From NCBI GenBank assembly GCA_964606575.1, contig CAZSHA010000005.1:1-64000 (forward strand): a stretch of 64,000 nucleotides of DNA, in the 5' to 3' direction. The notes under the pieces are model-generated. The model had not been told where the DNA came from, did not search any database, and saw only the letters and a program-made list of their open reading frames with translations. A program made the translations under genes and the position numbers. How positions within the stretch are numbered: the first letter of the stretch is position 1; every line of letters starts with the position of its first letter. Shown here in pieces: positions 61,368 to 64,000 of the stretch. The stretch is from RGIG4576 sp964606575 (GTDB lineage: Bacteria > Bacteroidota > Bacteroidia > Bacteroidales > Muribaculaceae).

Positions 61368-61450
61368 TACTCGATTTTATGAATAGATGATAACGGCTTT
61401 CTGCTGGAAGTGGTTTTCACCAGAAGCAAATTTAAAAAAGAGAGATTATT

Positions 61451-62311
61451 ATGGCTTACAATTTATTAAAAGGTAAAAAAGGTATTATTTTCGGAGCATT
61501 GAACGATGCTTCAATCGCTTGGAAAGTTGCTGAACGCTGTCATGAGGAAGGAGCACAATTGGTGTTGACTAACACTCCTGTTGCTTGCCGTATGGGTACG
61601 ATTGACGAACTTGCGGCTAAGACTGGCTCAATGATAATTCCTGCTGATGCTACAAGTGTTGAGGATTTGGAAAATCTTTTTGCTGAGGCTCAAAAGGAAT
61701 TGGGCGGTCAGATAGATTTCGTTTTGCATAGTTGTGCAATGAGTGCAAATATGCGTAAGAAGCGCCCTTATGACGATTTGGATTACAGCTTGCTTGACAA
61801 GACGTTGGATATTAGTGCTATCAGTTTCCACAAGATGATTCAAGTGGCTAAGAAGATTGATGCTATAGCTGAGGGCGGTTCTATTTTAGCCCTTACTTAC
61901 GTGGCTTCACATCGCACGTTCTTCGGTTATAACGATATGGCTGATGCTAAATCGTTGCTTGAGAGCATAGCTCGCAGTTTCGGTTACATCTATGGTCGTG
62001 AAAAGGGTGTACGCATCAATACAATATCTCAATCGCCAACATTCACTACAGCTGGTGGCGGTATAAAAGGTTTCGACGGTTTGTATGACTTCAGCGACCG
62101 CATGTCGCCTCTAGGAAATGCAAGTGCCGATGAGTGTGCTGATTATTGTGTGGTTATGTTTAGCGATTTGACCAAGAAAGTGACTATGCAGACCTTGTTC
62201 CATGACGGCGGTTTCTCTAATATGGGTATGTCGCTTCGTGGTATGACTCAATATAATAAGAGCTTCATAGATGAAAACCGTGATGAAAACGGAAAGATTA
62301 TTTATGGTTGA
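61451..62311 (+). CDS. fabI: enoyl-[acyl-carrier-protein] reductase (NADH)
   Basis: This 286-residue short-chain-dehydrogenase-type enzyme performs the last reduction in fatty-acid elongation. The cofactor loop is GIIFGALNDASIAWKVAE. Catalytic residues are Tyr150, Tyr160 and Lys167, four above those of E. coli FabI and in the same spacing (ALTYVASHRTFFGYNDMADAK). ISQSPTFTTAGGGIKGF is the substrate loop. The C-terminus is slightly longer than in E. coli. It is the usual target of triclosan-type inhibitors. Confidence 0.95.
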   Translation: MAYNLLKGKKGIIFGALNDASIAWKVAERCHEEGAQLVLTNTPVACRMGTIDELAAKTGSMIIPADATSVEDLENLFAEAQKELGGQIDFVLHSCAMSANMRKKRPYDDLDYSLLDKTLDISAISFHKMIQVAKKIDAIAEGGSILALTYVASHRTFFGYNDMADAKSLLESIARSFGYIYGREKGVRINTISQSPTFTTAGGGIKGFDGLYDFSDRMSPLGNASADECADYCVVMFSDLTKKVTMQTLFHDGGFSNMGMSLRGMTQYNKSFIDENRDENGKIIYG

Positions 62312-62368
62312 TGTTTAAGCTATAGATATAAGAGGGGCTTTTATCCGTAAAATTGTAAAAAAACAAGT

Positions 62369-62407
62369 TAGCCCGATTAGGACAATTCGCCTAGTCGGGC
62401 TATTATT
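62369..62407 (+). terminator. fabI terminator
   Basis: TAGCCCGATTAGG at 62369-62381 pairs with CCTAGTCGGGCTA at 62390-62402 (one G-U), then TTATTAT. Confidence 0.85.
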
Positions 62408-62417
62408 ATGTAAAAGA

Positions 62418-62449
62418 TTGATGAAATTGTTATATTTTCACTACTTTTG
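62418..62449 (+). promoter_or_regulatory. promoter of the YidE/AspT-type gene
   Basis: TTG at 62418-62420, 21 bases, then TACTTTTG at 62442-62449, 24 bases before the start. Confidence 0.65.
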
Positions 62450-62473
62450 TGGCAGTAAAAAAGAATTTTAGGT

Positions 62474-64000
62474 ATGGATTGGTTAAATTCGGTGTTTGTT
62501 GAGCATAGTGCATTGCAAGCCGTAATTATACTTTCGATAATTTGCGCCTCTGGTCTCGCACTGGGAAAAGTTAAGGTGCTAGGTGTTTCGTTGGGCGTTA
62601 CGTTTGTTTTCTTTGTGGGGATTTTTGCAGGTCATTTGGGGCTGTCCTTAGATTCCAAAATGCTTAATTATGCCGAAAGTTTCGGGTTGATTCTGTTTGT
62701 TTATGCTTTGGGTCTTCAAGTAGGACCGGGCTTCTTCAGCTCGTTCAGGAAGGGTGGAATGACACTTAATATGCTTGCGATGGGGGTGATACTCTTAGGT
62801 ACGTTAGCAACGGTTGTTGCGAGTGTTATGGCAGGCGTGAATTTACCAGATATGGTGGGCGTGATGTGTGGTGCTGTCACTAATACGCCTGCTCTTGGTG
62901 CGGCTCAACAGACGTTGAAGCAATTGGGCTTGCCTAGTAGTTCATTGGCTCTTGGATGCGCGGTGGCCTATCCGTTAGGTGTAGTAGGTGTGATAATGTC
63001 GCTTGCTGCTATACGTAAGGCATTGTATCGCAAAAATGACAACTTGACGCCTCCAGACGAACAGGATGCAACATATATAACTGCTTTTGTTGTTCAAAAT
63101 CCGGCGATATTTGACAAACAAATCAAAGATGTGGGTAATTTGATAGGACATCATTTCATTATATCTCGTCTGTGGCATGATGGCGAAGTGTGTATACCCA
63201 CATCCGACACTTCTTTGACTAGCGGTGATCGCATATTAGTAGTGACAAATGAGAAAGATGTGCCTGCATTGACGGTTCTTTTTGGAGAAGAAGACAAGAC
63301 GACCGACTGGAACAAGTCGGATATTGATTGGAACTCCGTGGATAGGGAGCTTATATCGCAACGCATATTGATAACAAAACCTGAGATTAACGGCAGAAAG
63401 TTAGGCTCTTTGCATCTTCGTAACAATTACGGCGTGAATACGACCCGTATATTCCGTAGCGGTATGCAGATACTCGCACGTCCGCAGTTGCGTCTTCAGT
63501 TGGGCGATAGGATTACTGTAGTGGGAGAGGCGAAAGCTGTGAGCAAGGTGCGTGACCTTATGGGAAATGCGGTAAAGAGCCTTGGCGAACCTAATTTGCT
63601 GTCGGTGTTTATAGGGCTAACTCTAGGGCTTGTGCTTGGTGCAATTCCGATTATGGTCCCTGGCGTTTCTACGCCAGTTAAGCTAGGACTTGCTGGCGGT
63701 CCTATTATAGTTGGTATTTTGATGGGAACATTTGGACCTCGACTACACATGGTTACTTATGTGACCCGCAGTGCCAATTTGATGATGAGGGCATTGGGCT
63801 TGTCATTATATTTGGCGTGTTTGGGTATTGATGCCGGCGGACAATTCTTTGAAACAGTAGTCCGTCCGGAAGGTGCTGTGTGGATAGGTTTAGGATTTTT
63901 GCTTACAATAGTTCCTGTTTTGATAATGGGTTTTGTGGCTTGCAAGTTCATGAAAATGGATTTTGCTACGGTATCGGGCATGTTATGCGGAAGTATGGCT
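62474..64000 (+). CDS. YidE/AspT-type putative transporter (3' end outside window)
   Basis: The frame is open from ATG 62474 to the window end (509 codons). The protein begins MDWLNSVFVEHSALQAVIIL and has about five membrane helices with GLQVGPGFFSSFRKGG and GAVTNTPALGAAQQTLKQLG, the repeat mark of the aspartate:alanine exchanger (AAE) family. Two TrkA-C (RCK_C) domains lie in the middle at about 190-365 (HFIISRLWHDGEV; RLQLGDRITVVGE). A second membrane half follows from about 375 (FIGLTLGLVLGAIPIMVP; KLGLAGGPIIVGILMG). The substrate is unknown; AspT swaps aspartate for alanine. Confidence 0.9.
   Translation, partial: MDWLNSVFVEHSALQAVIILSIICASGLALGKVKVLGVSLGVTFVFFVGIFAGHLGLSLDSKMLNYAESFGLILFVYALGLQVGPGFFSSFRKGGMTLNMLAMGVILLGTLATVVASVMAGVNLPDMVGVMCGAVTNTPALGAAQQTLKQLGLPSSSLALGCAVAYPLGVVGVIMSLAAIRKALYRKNDNLTPPDEQDATYITAFVVQNPAIFDKQIKDVGNLIGHHFIISRLWHDGEVCIPTSDTSLTSGDRILVVTNEKDVPALTVLFGEEDKTTDWNKSDIDWNSVDRELISQRILITKPEINGRKLGSLHLRNNYGVNTTRIFRSGMQILARPQLRLQLGDRITVVGEAKAVSKVRDLMGNAVKSLGEPNLLSVFIGLTLGLVLGAIPIMVPGVSTPVKLGLAGGPIIVGILMGTFGPRLHMVTYVTRSANLMMRALGLSLYLACLGIDAGGQFFETVVRPEGAVWIGLGFLLTIVPVLIMGFVACKFMKMDFATVSGMLCGSMA

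Overview
The window reads as a chromosomal segment of a gut-type Bacteroidales bacterium, most likely close to the Muribaculaceae, although the family is an inference. Supporting signs are many promoters of the Bacteroidetes form (about TTTG, 19-21 bases, TAnnTTTG), a SusC/SusD pair with surface lipoproteins, BspA-like leucine-rich repeats, a C10 cysteine protease, C-terminal sorting-like domains on secreted proteins and a succinate-type CoA-transferase. No phage genes, transposases or CRISPR arrays are visible.

Layout. 1-5.4 kb: the end of a leucine-rich-repeat surface protein overlapping a small trypco2-like gene, a degraded toxin-antitoxin pair, an EreA/ChaN-fold secreted protein and two poorly known exported or membrane proteins. 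5.6-10.5 kb: a TolC, HlyD and two ABC-2 permease export operon without its own ATPase. 10.6-12.7 kb: tRNA-Pro, then a CoA-transferase and a small membrane protein on the minus strand. 12.9-35 kb: a secreted-protein region bounded by two paralogous two-gene operons, each a TolB-like propeller protein followed by a very large amidase and propeller protein. Between them lie a 330-base fold-back element, a DUF2807 protein, a SusC/SusD/lipoprotein operon, a C10 protease and a small secreted protein. 35-39.2 kb: miaB, an MFS transporter, mltG and tRNA-Ser. 39.3-45.7 kb: a complete urease operon (ureABCEFGD plus a urea transporter) on the minus strand. 45.9-50.6 kb: gltX, an outer-membrane protein, waaA and an M48 lipoprotein protease. 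50.7-59.4 kb: a polymorphic-toxin locus with an RHS toxin ending in an AHH-type nuclease domain, an Imm11-like immunity gene, a stand-alone DarG-like macrodomain and a frameshifted Imm26-like gene, with a relic of another immunity gene. 59.5-64 kb: nagB, an exonuclease III, fabI and the start of a YidE/AspT-type transporter.

How the genes work together. The urease genes form one unit that imports urea, builds the nickel enzyme and yields ammonia. The SusCD operon and C10 protease suggest uptake and processing of a polymer or peptide, but no carbohydrate-active enzyme is present to name a substrate. The duplicated amidase operons suggest secreted peptidoglycan hydrolases with large propeller arms. 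The RHS locus is an antagonism module whose immunity genes show recombination and decay.

The least explained items are the fold-back element, five AACGTC repeats spaced close to whole helical turns in the leader of the second amidase operon, the amidase and propeller pair itself, and the macrodomain within an immunity cassette. All functional calls come from reading the sequence by eye; no database search was run.
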